Below, in pieces: positions 1 to 8,766 of a stretch of DNA of 64,000 nucleotides. The notes under the pieces were generated by a model, which had not been told where the DNA came from, made no database searches, and saw nothing but the letters and a program-made list of their open reading frames with translations. Each line of letters opens with the position of its first letter. The stretch's first letter is position 1. The DNA lies in assembly GCA_017440935.1 (NCBI GenBank), contig JAFSAO010000020.1, positions 164,557-228,556 on the forward strand. The letters run 5' to 3'. Made by a program: the position numbers and the translations under genes. Source of the stretch: Opitutales bacterium (GTDB taxonomy: Bacteria > Verrucomicrobiota > Verrucomicrobiia > Opitutales > UBA953).

Positions 1-1
1 G

Positions 2-661
2 CAACTTCAACGATTGAAGCAATATTATGCTGAGCGAGATTTCGATCCGCAAAACCCGTATGTCGAAAACGCGGAAATTGCGATTTTTGATTACGTTGAC
101 GATTCGATCGATGAAATTTTTAAAGAGTGGAAGCATTCTAAAGATGAGTATATCCGCTTGAAAGATCTTTGTGTCGCAATTAGGGCTACACCGAGTAGAT
201 TTATTCAGGAGAAAAAAGTGTATCAGTTTGCGAACAAGTATGTGTCGTGGTTGGATGGTTATCACCGTACGGTTACCATTCGAATAAACCAATTAAGGAC
301 TGTTAAGGTGGGAGCAATATATATTGATTCTATCTATTTTAAAGGTAGAAGCGTGTCTTTGGGGTATAATGGATCGTATCCTAAAGAAATTTCATTTTCA
401 TTGGATAAACCATGGGAGGTTGTGGATTTTACATGGCATGTGAAAGATAGAGGCGCTTTCTATGACGGAGGATTTGGCGGAGTGGAGGCTTCTAATGTTT
501 TTTCAATACCTTGGTTTGGGCGACAAAAGCAAGGAGAAGTTAGATGTGTGTGGGATGAATCCGCTGAAGTTACTGGGTGGGATTTTCAGTCAACGGTTAC
601 AGGAAAAACTATAGTGGATATCGTAAACGAAGTTTGGCCGAGTGGCGAAAACGGGAAATAA
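2..661 (+). CDS. Hypothetical protein, 5' partial
   Basis: The frame is open to the left edge, so the true start probably lies outside the window; the first in-window candidate is a TTG at 14. The visible part is about 219 residues, with an acidic N-terminal half and an aromatic, glycine-rich C-terminal half that ends in SGENGK. I see no signal peptide, membrane segment or catalytic motif that I recognise. The DNA is AT-richer than the next genes and contains none of the CGGGAACG octamers common elsewhere, which suggests an accessory origin. It ends 6 bp before a possible GAP1-N-like gene and may belong to the same cluster. Function unknown. Confidence 0.6.
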   Translation, partial: QLQRLKQYYAERDFDPQNPYVENAEIAIFDYVDDSIDEIFKEWKHSKDEYIRLKDLCVAIRATPSRFIQEKKVYQFANKYVSWLDGYHRTVTIRINQLRTVKVGAIYIDSIYFKGRSVSLGYNGSYPKEISFSLDKPWEVVDFTWHVKDRGAFYDGGFGGVEASNVFSIPWFGRQKQGEVRCVWDESAEVTGWDFQSTVTGKTIVDIVNEVWPSGENGK

Positions 662-667
662 ATTCAC

Positions 668-1618
668 ATGAAACTGAATCAGATTTTTTACGGGAACGAA
701 GGTTTCGGGTACAAAGTGCTCGGAGCCTCGGACATCTCGCTTTCCGAGAAAGCGGCAAAAATCTGCCGCGCCGTCGGAACGCCGGACGGAATTTCGGATA
801 CGGCTCCGTTTTTGCTTAGCGTTCCCGACGGAAACGAATTGTTTATGGTGTGCTGTTCTCCCGGAGACGCTGACGGCGTTGGGCGGAAAACACTGTTTTT
901 CCACATTCTTGTGGGGAACAGGCAAGAAGCGACACAAGCCGGAATTAACGCGTTTTCGCTTTTGGAGGCTAAGCGTTTTTCCGACTCGCGTCCGGGCGGA
1001 AATATTGCGCCGGTTTCCGTTTTAAAGTTGTTCGGGGAATCCGGCGTTCCCGCGTGGGACGGATCTGCGCTTCGCATTCCGAGGAAATGTCCGGCGAATT
1101 CGGAAATCCGCAAGCTCGTGGGCTCTCGTGTGAACGATGTGGCGTGGGCAACGTTTTCGTTTTGCAATTTGGACGCGCCGTTTGCGCTTTACGCTGTTTC
1201 GGAGCACGTTCCGTTGCAGGCGGAAAAACCGATGCCTCCGCCGCAGGCGGGCGAAACGGGCGTAGCTCCTTCTCCCTCTAAGAAAAAGAGATCGGGAGTT
1301 TTGAAAACAGCCGCTTGGTTCGGACTTTTTACGGCTTCCGTTTTGCTGAATGTGGCTTTGCTTACGAAAGAATCACAGATGACTCATAAAGAAACTACCG
1401 AAGGAGTTGACCCTGGCGTGAACGAAGGGAATCCGGGCACTAACGCCTTTGCCGAGGGTATGCAAAAAGGCTACCAAAAAGCGCTTGCCGATCTGCGGGA
1501 AAAGTTTCCGGAGGAAATGAGGTTGTCGAAGTTACCGCCCTTTGCTCCCAAGCGAGTAGTTGCTTATGTGAATTTCGTTAACGACAATATCTTAAACGGT
1601 CCGAATCAAGGGGAATAA
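668..1618 (+). CDS. Membrane-anchored protein with possible GAP1-N-like N-terminal domain
   Basis: A 316-residue protein. Residues 1-110 contain FYGNEGFGYKVLG near the start and GRKTLFFHILVG near residue 80. This resembles the tyrosine/glycine start and 'GRxGxFFxHxLV' core that I recall for GTPase-associated protein 1 N-terminal domains, found in bacterial conflict systems. That assignment is from memory and inferential. A proline-rich, lysine-containing linker (about 190-210) precedes one transmembrane helix (about 217-237, WFGLFTASVLLNVALL). A soluble tail of about 80 residues follows, probably periplasmic. It sits 2 bp before the next gene, with a purine-rich AAGGGGAAT just before that gene's start, so the cluster is probably translationally coupled. 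No GTPase is visible; one could lie upstream of the window. Confidence 0.5.
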   Translation: MKLNQIFYGNEGFGYKVLGASDISLSEKAAKICRAVGTPDGISDTAPFLLSVPDGNELFMVCCSPGDADGVGRKTLFFHILVGNRQEATQAGINAFSLLEAKRFSDSRPGGNIAPVSVLKLFGESGVPAWDGSALRIPRKCPANSEIRKLVGSRVNDVAWATFSFCNLDAPFALYAVSEHVPLQAEKPMPPPQAGETGVAPSPSKKKRSGVLKTAAWFGLFTASVLLNVALLTKESQMTHKETTEGVDPGVNEGNPGTNAFAEGMQKGYQKALADLREKFPEEMRLSKLPPFAPKRVVAYVNFVNDNILNGPNQGE

Positions 1619-1620
1619 AG

Positions 1621-2097
1621 ATGAAAAAATACTTTTGTTGTGTAGGGGTGTTATTGTTTGCGGGAACGTTATTGTGTGCGAACTCTCTAGAAAATTCATT
1701 CCCCTTTGAACTGGGTCAGCTGAAAGAAGAAGTAATCAAATGGAAAAGAAAATTCGATTCTTCTCAAAAGCGTTGTGACGAATTGGAGCGAGAAAACCGG
1801 AGTCTAAAAAAACGATTTGAGAATCTTAAAGACGACATCGCTTCCGTTGAAAAGGCGTTGGATTTAACCGTGCGCGACTCGGAAGAACCGGATTATCGCT
1901 TGCAGGATATATGCAGTCACGTGGAGAATTACTATGTTCCCACTTCGACGAAGAAGTTGAAGCCATTGAGCGAGGAAGATTGGGAGCTAATCAATTTTTC
2001 CCTCGAAGAAAGAGAAGAGACGCGGGAACGCATTCTCGCCTATGAAAAATTTGTAAAAAAGTATAGCGGCAAAAAAATCATTATTTTGGAGAATTGA
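1621..2097 (+). CDS. Exported coiled-coil protein with DWELINFSLEERE motif
   Basis: A 158-residue protein starting with a signal peptide (MKKYFCCVGVLLFAGTLLCA), followed by a strongly charged helical stretch (about 30-80) that should form a coiled coil. The C-terminal 50 residues carry DWELINFSLEEREE, then a YEKF segment and the ending KKIIILEN. The next protein has the same motif, so the two share a C-terminal module. The preceding stop is 2 bp upstream and the next start is 3 bp downstream, so this is a tight operon. I do not recognise the family. A structural or adaptor role in the periplasm is a guess. Confidence 0.7.
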   Translation: MKKYFCCVGVLLFAGTLLCANSLENSFPFELGQLKEEVIKWKRKFDSSQKRCDELERENRSLKKRFENLKDDIASVEKALDLTVRDSEEPDYRLQDICSHVENYYVPTSTKKLKPLSEEDWELINFSLEEREETRERILAYEKFVKKYSGKKIIILEN

Positions 2098-2100
2098 GCG

Positions 2101-2526
2101 ATGAAATTATTGAATCTGATTATTTGTATAGCAACGCTTTCGGGCGTAGTTCTTTTCTCCGCTTGTTGCGGAGAACGAATTGTCTATAAGGAAATAAAGC
2201 CGGATTTGAGCTACGAAGAAACCCAGCTTAGACGGCTTGCAACGAAGTTGGGAGCCTCCTCAACGAGCGTCGAAAGAATGGAGCTGTCGGAATTGGTCTC
2301 GGAAGTGCGTTCGCGAATTGAGAACAATGCACGTTCTGTGGCTCGAACGGAATCCCTGAGTCGCGATGACTGGGAGTTGATAAATTTCTCTCTCGAAGAA
2401 CGGGAGGACACTATCCGTAAAATCGAAAAATACGAGAAGCTCGTAAAAAGTCTTCAAGGCAAGCGCATCATTATTCTTCCGAAAGAAGAGGAGCGCGAAG
2501 TGCCGCGTCGTTCCCGTTCCCGCTAA
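2101..2526 (+). CDS. Small lipoprotein, paralogue of upstream gene at the C-terminus
   Basis: A 141-residue protein with a lipoprotein-type signal peptide ending in VLFSACCG, so a lipidated Cys near residue 21 is likely. The middle is a charged helix. Residues 85-130 contain DDWELINFSLEERED, then a YEKL segment and KRIIILPK, closely matching the end of the upstream gene product. An Arg/Ser-rich tail (RRSRSR) finishes the protein. The pair probably arose by duplication of the C-terminal module, with divergence of the export signals: one signal peptide, one lipobox. Function unknown. Confidence 0.7.
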   Translation: MKLLNLIICIATLSGVVLFSACCGERIVYKEIKPDLSYEETQLRRLATKLGASSTSVERMELSELVSEVRSRIENNARSVARTESLSRDDWELINFSLEEREDTIRKIEKYEKLVKSLQGKRIIILPKEEEREVPRRSRSR

Positions 2527-2530
2527 GTTT

Positions 2531-3160
2531 ATGGAAACGACAAACGAAAGAGGTGGTTTCCGCTACGCGTCCGGATTGGTTTTATTCTGGGCGGCGCTTG
2601 CACTTTACGTCGGCGGTTTGATTGCGCCGCTGGCGACCATCTCAAAGCGTTTTACTTTGGAGATGGCGCTCGAGACGATGAAGGAACACAAGGAAGCGGT
2701 TGCGGGAAAAGTTTCCGAAGAGCTTTTCGTGACAATGATTGATTTTGCCGACGAGGCACTGAACGCATTGGAAGTGGATCCCGTGCTCGTTGACGAGAAA
2801 AACACCTATTCGGTGCTTTCGGGTGCGTGGGAATTGTTCGAAGCGAACGAAATTTTTCTTGCCGTCGTTGTCGTGCTGTTTTCTGTGGCGTTCCCGTGCG
2901 CGAAATTAGTTTCGTTGTTCATTCTTTGTCACGGCGGTGCGGAGTGTTCCCGTGAGCTTCATTTTAAAGCTCATGCATTTCTCGGAAAATGGTCGATGCT
3001 TGACGTTTTCGTCATCGCGCTTCTGGTGGTTTCGACGAAGCTCGGGGACATGGTGAACGTCAAGATTCACAGCGGAGTCTATTTCTTTGCCGCTTCCGTT
3101 ATTCTGACGATGATTCTCACGCAGATTTTACACAAGTCGTTTCCGATTCCCTCGAAGTGA
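2531..3160 (+). CDS. PqiA-family inner membrane protein
   Basis: A 209-residue membrane protein with about four transmembrane segments. The family hallmarks are YSVLSGAWELFEANE, FSVAFPCAKL and the diagnostic GKWSMLDVFVIALLV, followed by KLGDMV and a final hydrophobic span. PqiA-type proteins are linked to MCE-protein lipid transport in the Gram-negative envelope. No PqiB/MCE gene lies next to it, so it is a solo copy and about half the length of E. coli PqiA, with one PqiA domain. It begins 4 bp after the upstream lipoprotein gene and may be co-transcribed with it. Confidence 0.85.
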   Translation: METTNERGGFRYASGLVLFWAALALYVGGLIAPLATISKRFTLEMALETMKEHKEAVAGKVSEELFVTMIDFADEALNALEVDPVLVDEKNTYSVLSGAWELFEANEIFLAVVVVLFSVAFPCAKLVSLFILCHGGAECSRELHFKAHAFLGKWSMLDVFVIALLVVSTKLGDMVNVKIHSGVYFFAASVILTMILTQILHKSFPIPSK

Positions 3161-3245
3161 TATTTAACAACCTTACAAATTCCAGCTATTACCTCTCATG
3201 AAAAACATTACTTCTATTCTATCTTTAATTGCCGTGTTTTCAGAT

Positions 3246-5639
3246 ATGATTCTCTCTAAAATTTCACAAATGTTTTGGTGCGGCGCGTTGGCACTTGCGG
3301 TTTGCGTTCCCGCAGTTCGGGCGCAGGAAAACTCGGGGACGGCGGAAAGCGTTCCCGCGTCGGAAACGGCTTCTTCGGAGCCAGAGGCGGGTATTGATTT
3401 AGACGCGGTGCTGAAGGCCGCAGAAGCCGGCGACGCGGAGGCGCAATTCCGACTTTATCTCCATTACGCTCTTTCGGGAACAGGAGACGAGGAAAAATCC
3501 TTAAAATGGCTCATTCGTGCGGCGGAAAGCGAACATGCAGACGCGCAAAATATTCTCGCCGCACGGTATATGCGGGAACACCGCATTGAAGATGCGTTGA
3601 AGTGGTGGGAAAAAGCAGCGGGAAACGGTCATCCGGTGGCTCAGTTTTGGTTCGGTCGCTATCTTGTTACGGGTATTGAGGGTTGTCTGGAAGCAGATGT
3701 CGCCAGGGCTTTAACTTTGATTTCAGATTCGGCGGTGTCCGGTTACGAATCTGCTCAGATCTGGCTCGGTAACGCGTATTGGAGCGGTGAATTTGTCGAA
3801 CAAAACCATGCGCTTGCCGTGACGTGGTTTCGCTCCGCTGCCGAGCGCGGGAACGCCGAAGCGCAGTTTTGTCTTGCGCAGGCTTATTATACTGGACTTG
3901 GAGTGGACAAGAGTGCCGTCGAATACTCTGCGTGGCTTCGCAAAGCCGCCGAAAACGGTCATGCGGAAGCGCAGGGCTATTTGGCTTATGATTATTTCAT
4001 CGGCAATATCGTCGAACAAAGCTACGAAAAGGCGGCGGAATGGTGGGCAAAGTCGGCGGAGCAGGGCGAACCGCGTGCGCAACACAGTTTGGCTCAATGC
4101 TATCGAGACGGCACCGGCGTTCCCGCAGATAAGGCGAAAGCCGTGGAATGGTTCAGAAAAGCCGCCGAGCAAAACCACGCGGGAGCGCAAATGGCACTTG
4201 CCGTTGCTTATCGTGACGGAGACGGCGTTCCCGCAGACATGACGGAAGGCTTGCGGTGGATGATTCGTGCCCATGTTCACGGCTATGAAAATGCGCGCGA
4301 GGAGTTTTGGGCACCGTTGCTAAACGACATGGAAGCGGCGTTTAAAAATTTGGAACGCGCCGCAGAATCCGGCGAAACGGCCGCACAGAAAGCCTTGGGC
4401 GAAATTTACTGTCTCGGCAGGGGCGTTCCCGCAGACGAAGAAAAAGCGATTGCGTGGTATCGCCGTGCGGCAGAACAGGGGGATGCAGAGGCGCAGAAAG
4501 AGCTTGCGATAATCTATTGGAATCGCGGAGATGTCGAAGATGCGCTCCCCTGGGCTCAAAAAGCGGCGGCTCAAGGCGACGGCGAGGGAGAATGCATCTT
4601 GGGTTTATACTACTTGAAAAAGGGGGACATACTCGGCATTGAGTATTTGAAAAAATCGGCGGAGCAGGGCGAGCCGTTCGCGCAGTGGCGCTTGGGCGTG
4701 TGTTACTACAACGGGGAGTGCGTTCCCGTTGACTCTGAAGAAGCCGTGCGCTGGTTTAGCCTTGCGGCAGAAAGCGGTTTTCCGGATGCATTTTTCAGTC
4801 TCGGAAGTGTCTACGAAGCGGGAAAAGGGGTTGAAAAAGATTTAGCACGCGCGGCAGAGATGTATGAAGAGGCGGCTTATCGCGGGAACGCCGAAGCGCA
4901 GTTTCGGCTGGGGCGGTGTTACGCGGACGGAATCGGCGTGGCTCCGGATCCGGAATGCTCGGCAAAATGGTATGAGAAATCTGCCGAAGGCGGGCATTTG
5001 CGAGGACAATTGCAAGCCGGGTTTATCTGCCTTAGCGGCGACGTCGGTCCCGTTCGCACGGAAGACGGGCTGGAATGGATTGAACGTTCCGCCAAGGGCG
5101 GTTGGTGGATGGCGCAAGGTGCGTTGTTTGATATTTATTATTTCGGACGCTACGGGGTCGAGATTGATAAAGAAAAAGGCATTTATTGGTTGCGTCAACT
5201 TGCCGAAACGGAGCCGGACGATAATGATTCCGAAAAACTTCCTGCGGAACGCGCCGGCGTGTATCGCTCGATGTATGGAACGTTTTGGGAAGACGAAGGC
5301 AAACCGGAAGAAGCCGCAAAATGGTTCGAAAAATCGGCGGCACTCGGGCATCCGTCCGGACAATATGACTTGGGGCGTCTTTATTTCCACGGGAACGGCG
5401 TTCCCGAAGATAAGGCGAAAGCGGTAGAGCTTTTCCGCTTGGCGGCGGAGCAGGGTTACGACCGAGCCCAATACAATCTCGGCATCTGCTATTTTAGGGG
5501 AATCGGCGTGCCTAAAAGCATAGACGAAGCTGTGCGTTGGATGCAAAAAGCGGCGGAACAAGGCGACGAAGAGGCTCAACAGTTTTTGAAAGACTTCGAG
5601 GCAGATTCAGCAAAAGGGAAGGAAAACGATAAAGAATGA
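3246..5639 (+). CDS. Large exported Sel1-repeat protein
   Basis: About 797 residues from the preferred ATG at 3246, which gives a clean signal peptide (MILSKISQMFWCGALALAV...VRAQ). An in-frame ATG at 3198 would add 16 residues. After an acidic linker the protein is almost entirely Sel1-like (SLR) repeats, about 18-20 units of 36 residues with the pattern A..G.A.AQ..LG..Y..G.GV..D...A..W...AA. Such solenoids act as protein-interaction scaffolds in the envelope. Many repeats contain GVPAD, encoded through the GTTCCCGC form of the window's octamer. At 5390-5406 two octamers face each other with one base between them inside the coding sequence. It could be secreted or periplasmic. Confidence 0.9.
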   Translation: MILSKISQMFWCGALALAVCVPAVRAQENSGTAESVPASETASSEPEAGIDLDAVLKAAEAGDAEAQFRLYLHYALSGTGDEEKSLKWLIRAAESEHADAQNILAARYMREHRIEDALKWWEKAAGNGHPVAQFWFGRYLVTGIEGCLEADVARALTLISDSAVSGYESAQIWLGNAYWSGEFVEQNHALAVTWFRSAAERGNAEAQFCLAQAYYTGLGVDKSAVEYSAWLRKAAENGHAEAQGYLAYDYFIGNIVEQSYEKAAEWWAKSAEQGEPRAQHSLAQCYRDGTGVPADKAKAVEWFRKAAEQNHAGAQMALAVAYRDGDGVPADMTEGLRWMIRAHVHGYENAREEFWAPLLNDMEAAFKNLERAAESGETAAQKALGEIYCLGRGVPADEEKAIAWYRRAAEQGDAEAQKELAIIYWNRGDVEDALPWAQKAAAQGDGEGECILGLYYLKKGDILGIEYLKKSAEQGEPFAQWRLGVCYYNGECVPVDSEEAVRWFSLAAESGFPDAFFSLGSVYEAGKGVEKDLARAAEMYEEAAYRGNAEAQFRLGRCYADGIGVAPDPECSAKWYEKSAEGGHLRGQLQAGFICLSGDVGPVRTEDGLEWIERSAKGGWWMAQGALFDIYYFGRYGVEIDKEKGIYWLRQLAETEPDDNDSEKLPAERAGVYRSMYGTFWEDEGKPEEAAKWFEKSAALGHPSGQYDLGRLYFHGNGVPEDKAKAVELFRLAAEQGYDRAQYNLGICYFRGIGVPKSIDEAVRWMQKAAEQGDEEAQQFLKDFEADSAKGKENDKE

Positions 5640-5691
5640 GGAGAGAAAGAAATTAGGGTTTTTCTTTATTCCTAAGAATCTCAGCGTTAAA

Positions 5692-5813
5692 CGCCTCTCG
5701 CGGAGCCACAGAGAGACCTTCATTCCCACAAAAACTCTGTGTTTATCTGTGTTAAAAAACTTGGCGGCGCTGCGAGAGTTTAAGAACTTCGCGGCTCTGT
5801 GTCTCCGTGAGAG
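5692..5813. repeat. Imperfect intergenic inverted repeat of the CTCTGTGTCTCCGTGAG type
   Basis: In the 280-bp gap between the Sel1 gene and ettA, a left arm (CTCTCGCGGAGCCACAGAGAG, about 5695-5715) is roughly the reverse complement of a right arm (GCGGCTCTGTGTCTCCGTGA, 5791-5810). The core GTGTCTCCGTGAG recurs at about 56765-56777 between nrnA and der. It is a dispersed intergenic element of unknown role; no coding potential is convincing here. Confidence 0.5.
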
Positions 5814-5917
5814 CTTTTGTGTTCCCGCAAGGATAAACATCCCAGCGTTCCCGTCGGCTTCCCGGTGTTGCGTTTCGCGGGTTTTTGAGAGATAAATGAG
5901 TTTTCGTTTTTCAATTC

Positions 5918-7594
5918 ATGGCAGAGGGAAAAATCATTTACACGATGTCGCGGCTCTCGAAGGGATTCGAGAAAAAGCCGATTCTGAAGGACATTTCGCT
6001 CTCGTATTTTTACGGCGCAAAAATCGGCGTGCTCGGGCTGAACGGCTCGGGCAAATCCACGCTTTTGCGCATCATGGCGGGCGTGGACAAGCAATACGAA
6101 GGCGATATTTCCTGCGTTCCCGGCTACACGATCGGCTACCTTGAGCAGGAACCGCAGCTCGATCCCGCGAAAACCGTGCGCGAATGCGTCGAAGAGGGCG
6201 TTGCGGAAACGCGCAAACTCCTCGACGATTACGACGAAACGTTTATTCAACTCGGCGAAACCGACGATCCCGCCGAGCAGGAAAAAATTCTCAATCGCCA
6301 AGGCGAAATTCAGGAAAAACTCGACTCCACGGGCGCGTGGGATCTCGATTCCCGCATCGAAATGGCGATGGACGCGCTCCGTTGTCCGGACGAAAATGCG
6401 CTCGCCGCGAACCTTTCCGGCGGGGAAAAACGCCGCGTCGCGCTCTGCCGCCTGCTCCTGAAAGAGCCGGATATTCTGCTTCTCGACGAACCGACCAATC
6501 ACCTTGATGCAGAAACCATCGACTGGCTCGAACGCCACCTGCACCAATACAAGGGCACGGTGATCGCTATCACGCACGACCGCTACTTCCTCGACAATGT
6601 CGCCGGCTGGATTCTCGAAATCGACCGCGGCTACGGCATTCCGTGGAAGGGCAATTATTCTTCTTGGCTCGAACAAAAGGAAAAACGCCTCGCCGCCGAG
6701 GAAAAAGTAGCCTCCGCGCGCCGGAAAACCATGGAGCGGGAACGCCAGTGGGCGGCGACTTCGCCGAGCGGGCGTCTCGCGAAAAACAAAGCGCGCCTCC
6801 GCGCCTACGAAGCCATGCTTGCGCAGGACGAACGCGAGCAGGAAAAAACGATGGAAATTTTCATTCCCGCCGGGCCGCGCCTCGGCGAAAAGGTGCTCGT
6901 TGCGAAAAATCTCACGAAAGGCTTCGGCGACAGGCTTTTGCTCGACAACGTGAATTTCACGCTTCCCGCCGGCGGCATCGTCGGAATTATCGGTCCGAAC
7001 GGCGCCGGAAAAACCACGCTTTTTAAAATGATTACGGGCGCGGAAAAACCGGACGCGGGAACGCTTACGCTCGGCGAAACCGTCAAGCTCGCCTACGTTG
7101 ACCAATCGCGAGATGCGCTTGACAATTCCAAGCAGATCTGGGAAGTGATTTCCGACGGGAACGAAATCGTCGAGCTCGGCAAATTGCGCGTTCCCGCGCG
7201 GCAATACGCGGCGCGTTTCGGCTTTACGGGCGCGGAACAGCAAAAGCTCGTCGGCTCGCTTTCCGGCGGCGAGCGCAACCGCGTTCACCTTGCTCGCATG
7301 CTCAAAAGCGGCGCGAACGTTTTGCTTTTGGACGAACCGACGAACGACCTCGACGTGAACACGATTCGCGCGCTCGAAGACGCGCTCAACGCGTTCGCGG
7401 GTTGCGCCGTTGTCATCACGCACGACCGCTGGTTCCTCGACCGCGTTGCGACGCACATTCTCGCGTTTGAAGGCGATTCGCAGATTTACTGGCACGAAGG
7501 CAACTATTCGTCCTACGAAGCGGAACTGCGCAAACGCCTCGGGCACGATATCGACCACCCGCGCCGCATCAAATACCGCCAGTTTTCACGCTGA
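5918..7594 (+). CDS. ettA: Energy-dependent translational throttle protein EttA (ABC-F ATPase)
   Basis: A 558-residue soluble ABC-F protein with two nucleotide-binding domains. The first has Walker A GLNGSGKSTLL, signature LSGGEKRRVALCRLL and Walker B LLLDEPTNHLD. The second has GPNGAGKTTLF, LSGGERNRVHLARML and LLLDEPTNDLD. The charged linker between them (about 240-300) is the P-site tRNA-interaction motif region of the family. The start MAEGKIIYTMSRLSKGF fits EttA, which binds the ribosomal E site and gates the first translocation according to ATP/ADP ratio. Length matches E. coli EttA (555). The gene stands alone and ends at a strong hairpin. Confidence 0.95.
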   Translation: MAEGKIIYTMSRLSKGFEKKPILKDISLSYFYGAKIGVLGLNGSGKSTLLRIMAGVDKQYEGDISCVPGYTIGYLEQEPQLDPAKTVRECVEEGVAETRKLLDDYDETFIQLGETDDPAEQEKILNRQGEIQEKLDSTGAWDLDSRIEMAMDALRCPDENALAANLSGGEKRRVALCRLLLKEPDILLLDEPTNHLDAETIDWLERHLHQYKGTVIAITHDRYFLDNVAGWILEIDRGYGIPWKGNYSSWLEQKEKRLAAEEKVASARRKTMERERQWAATSPSGRLAKNKARLRAYEAMLAQDEREQEKTMEIFIPAGPRLGEKVLVAKNLTKGFGDRLLLDNVNFTLPAGGIVGIIGPNGAGKTTLFKMITGAEKPDAGTLTLGETVKLAYVDQSRDALDNSKQIWEVISDGNEIVELGKLRVPARQYAARFGFTGAEQQKLVGSLSGGERNRVHLARMLKSGANVLLLDEPTNDLDVNTIRALEDALNAFAGCAVVITHDRWFLDRVATHILAFEGDSQIYWHEGNYSSYEAELRKRLGHDIDHPRRIKYRQFSR

Positions 7595-7601
7595 TTGATA
7601 C

Positions 7602-7668
7602 AAAAAAATCCGGCAAATTCCACGTTCCCGCTGACAAGGGGAAAAGCTAAGAATTTGCCGGATTTTTT
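7602..7668. terminator. Bidirectional intrinsic terminator
   Basis: AAAAAATCCGGCAAATTC and GAATTTGCCGGATTTTTT form a perfect long stem with A and T runs on both sides, between the convergent ettA and peroxiredoxin genes. The loop contains one CGTTCCCG octamer. Confidence 0.9.
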
Positions 7669-7709
7669 CGTTCCCGAAAACCGGGCGTTTTCTCTGAAAA
7701 TTTTAATTC

Positions 7710-8366
7710 TTATTCCGCTCCGGCTTGGAGTGTTTGGCGGATTTCGTCAAAGGGCGGCATGATGGCGGGATCGTCGCTCACCCACGCGTATTTGATTTTT
7801 CCGTCGATTCCGATGATAAATGCCGAACGCTTTGCCACGCCGCAAAAATCAAGCACACCGGGGCGAAAGCGCTTGTCTTCAACGCCGTAGGCGCGCATCG
7901 CTTCGCGGTTAAAATCGGAAAGCAGTGTCAGCGAAAAACCTTCCTTTTGCTTCCATGCTTCTTGCGCGAAGGGCTGGTCTACGGAAACGACAATCACGTC
8001 GGCGTTCAGCGAATCGTAAACGTGAAGTGTGTCCGAAAGCGTGCAAACTTCCGTGCTGCACGTTCCCGAAAATGCAAAGGGAACAAAAAGAAGCACCGTG
8101 CGGCGCGTGCCGACGGAGCGCGTGACAGGAACGGATTCAATCCCGTTTTCCGTTTTCGCTTTTAGCGTAACGGCGGGAGCCTGCATGCCGATTTCAAGTT
8201 TTTTCATCACTTGGGGAGCGTTCCCGCAGGCGGATTTTGTCTGTTGTGCGCATGTGTTCGGGCCGCTGCCGCAGATCTGCGTGCATGCTGTATTTGCCAA
8301 AAGGAGAAGCGTTCCCGCGATTGCGCCGAGTGTGTATTTTCCGATGGTTTTTGAGTGAGTTTTCAT
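7710..8366 (-). CDS. Envelope peroxiredoxin (AhpC/TSA, AhpE-like)
   Basis: A 218-residue protein with an N-terminal hydrophobic export segment (about 12-25) ending in LLANTAC, a possible but non-classical lipobox. A Cys-containing linker (CGSG, TCAQQ, ACGNA) precedes a thioredoxin-fold peroxiredoxin domain from about residue 55. The catalytic motif PFAFSGTCSTEVC places the peroxidatic Cys at about 103 and a second Cys at 108. The Thr two and the Pro seven residues upstream fit the PxxxTxxC-type active site. It should reduce hydrogen or organic peroxides outside the cytoplasm, with thiols supplied by a thioredoxin-like partner such as the exported one at 24996-25580. Single gene, convergent with ettA. 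Confidence 0.85.
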   Translation of the reverse strand: MKTHSKTIGKYTLGAIAGTLLLLANTACTQICGSGPNTCAQQTKSACGNAPQVMKKLEIGMQAPAVTLKAKTENGIESVPVTRSVGTRRTVLLFVPFAFSGTCSTEVCTLSDTLHVYDSLNADVIVVSVDQPFAQEAWKQKEGFSLTLLSDFNREAMRAYGVEDKRFRPGVLDFCGVAKRSAFIIGIDGKIKYAWVSDDPAIMPPFDEIRQTLQAGAE

Positions 8367-8575
8367 AAAATTACAATCATTCCAAATTTAAGTCTTAGTC
8401 AAACAAATTTTACCGGAATCGTAGTTTAAAAAAAAGAACACGCGTCCTCGTCGTTTTTTTTCTAAAAAACTTTGCGATTTGCGGCGGAGATGCGTTTACT
8501 TCGCAAGTTCGCGCCTGACGCTTTCCGAAAGGCAGGGCGGGAACGGGTTTTCTTTCTTTTTTTTTCTTCGAGAAT

Positions 8576-8733
8576 ATGGAGTGGCTCACAAATTTATTTT
8601 ACAGTGATACCAACGGGGCGGCGCATACGGTGTTGCTTTTCGGTGCGATTACGAATACGCCGGGTTAGGGCTTTGGCACATTCCTTACCGCATCGGAAGT
8701 TGCTCCGAACTCGTCGTCATCGATGTCCTTTAA
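8576..8733 (+). pseudogene. Possible remnant of an AspT/YidE-type transporter start
   Basis: This 400-bp gap holds no intact gene. An ATG at 8576 opens a 30-codon frame (MEWLTNLFYSDTNGAAHTVL, then LFGAITNTPG, stop). After a one-base shift it continues as GLGLWHIPYRIG...VVIDVL to a stop at 8731. The combined pattern resembles the first 50 residues of AspT/YidE-family transporters (MEWL...VAH..L.L...I.LGLALG.I.). If so, only a frameshifted 5' stub remains. Low confidence; a chance open frame is possible. Confidence 0.3.
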
Positions 8734-8766
8734 GAATTCTTCCTCATTCCTAATTCTTCATCTCCC

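Noticed and set aside
3246..5639. Octamer density in the Sel1 gene as an effect of protein repeats
   Set aside because: Some copies do encode the repeated GVPAD, but the octamer is equally common in unrelated genes and in other frames, so repeats alone cannot explain it.
5780..7558. A long open frame antisense to ettA (about 590 codons)
   Set aside because: It lies fully over a clear ettA and has an Arg/Val/Phe-rich composition with no family pattern; it is an antisense shadow in GC-rich, codon-biased DNA.
8472..8753. A 93-codon Arg/Phe-rich frame in the gap before rsmI
   Set aside because: Low-complexity composition with a poly-T/poly-F stretch and no ribosome-binding site; it overlaps the candidate transporter stub in another frame.
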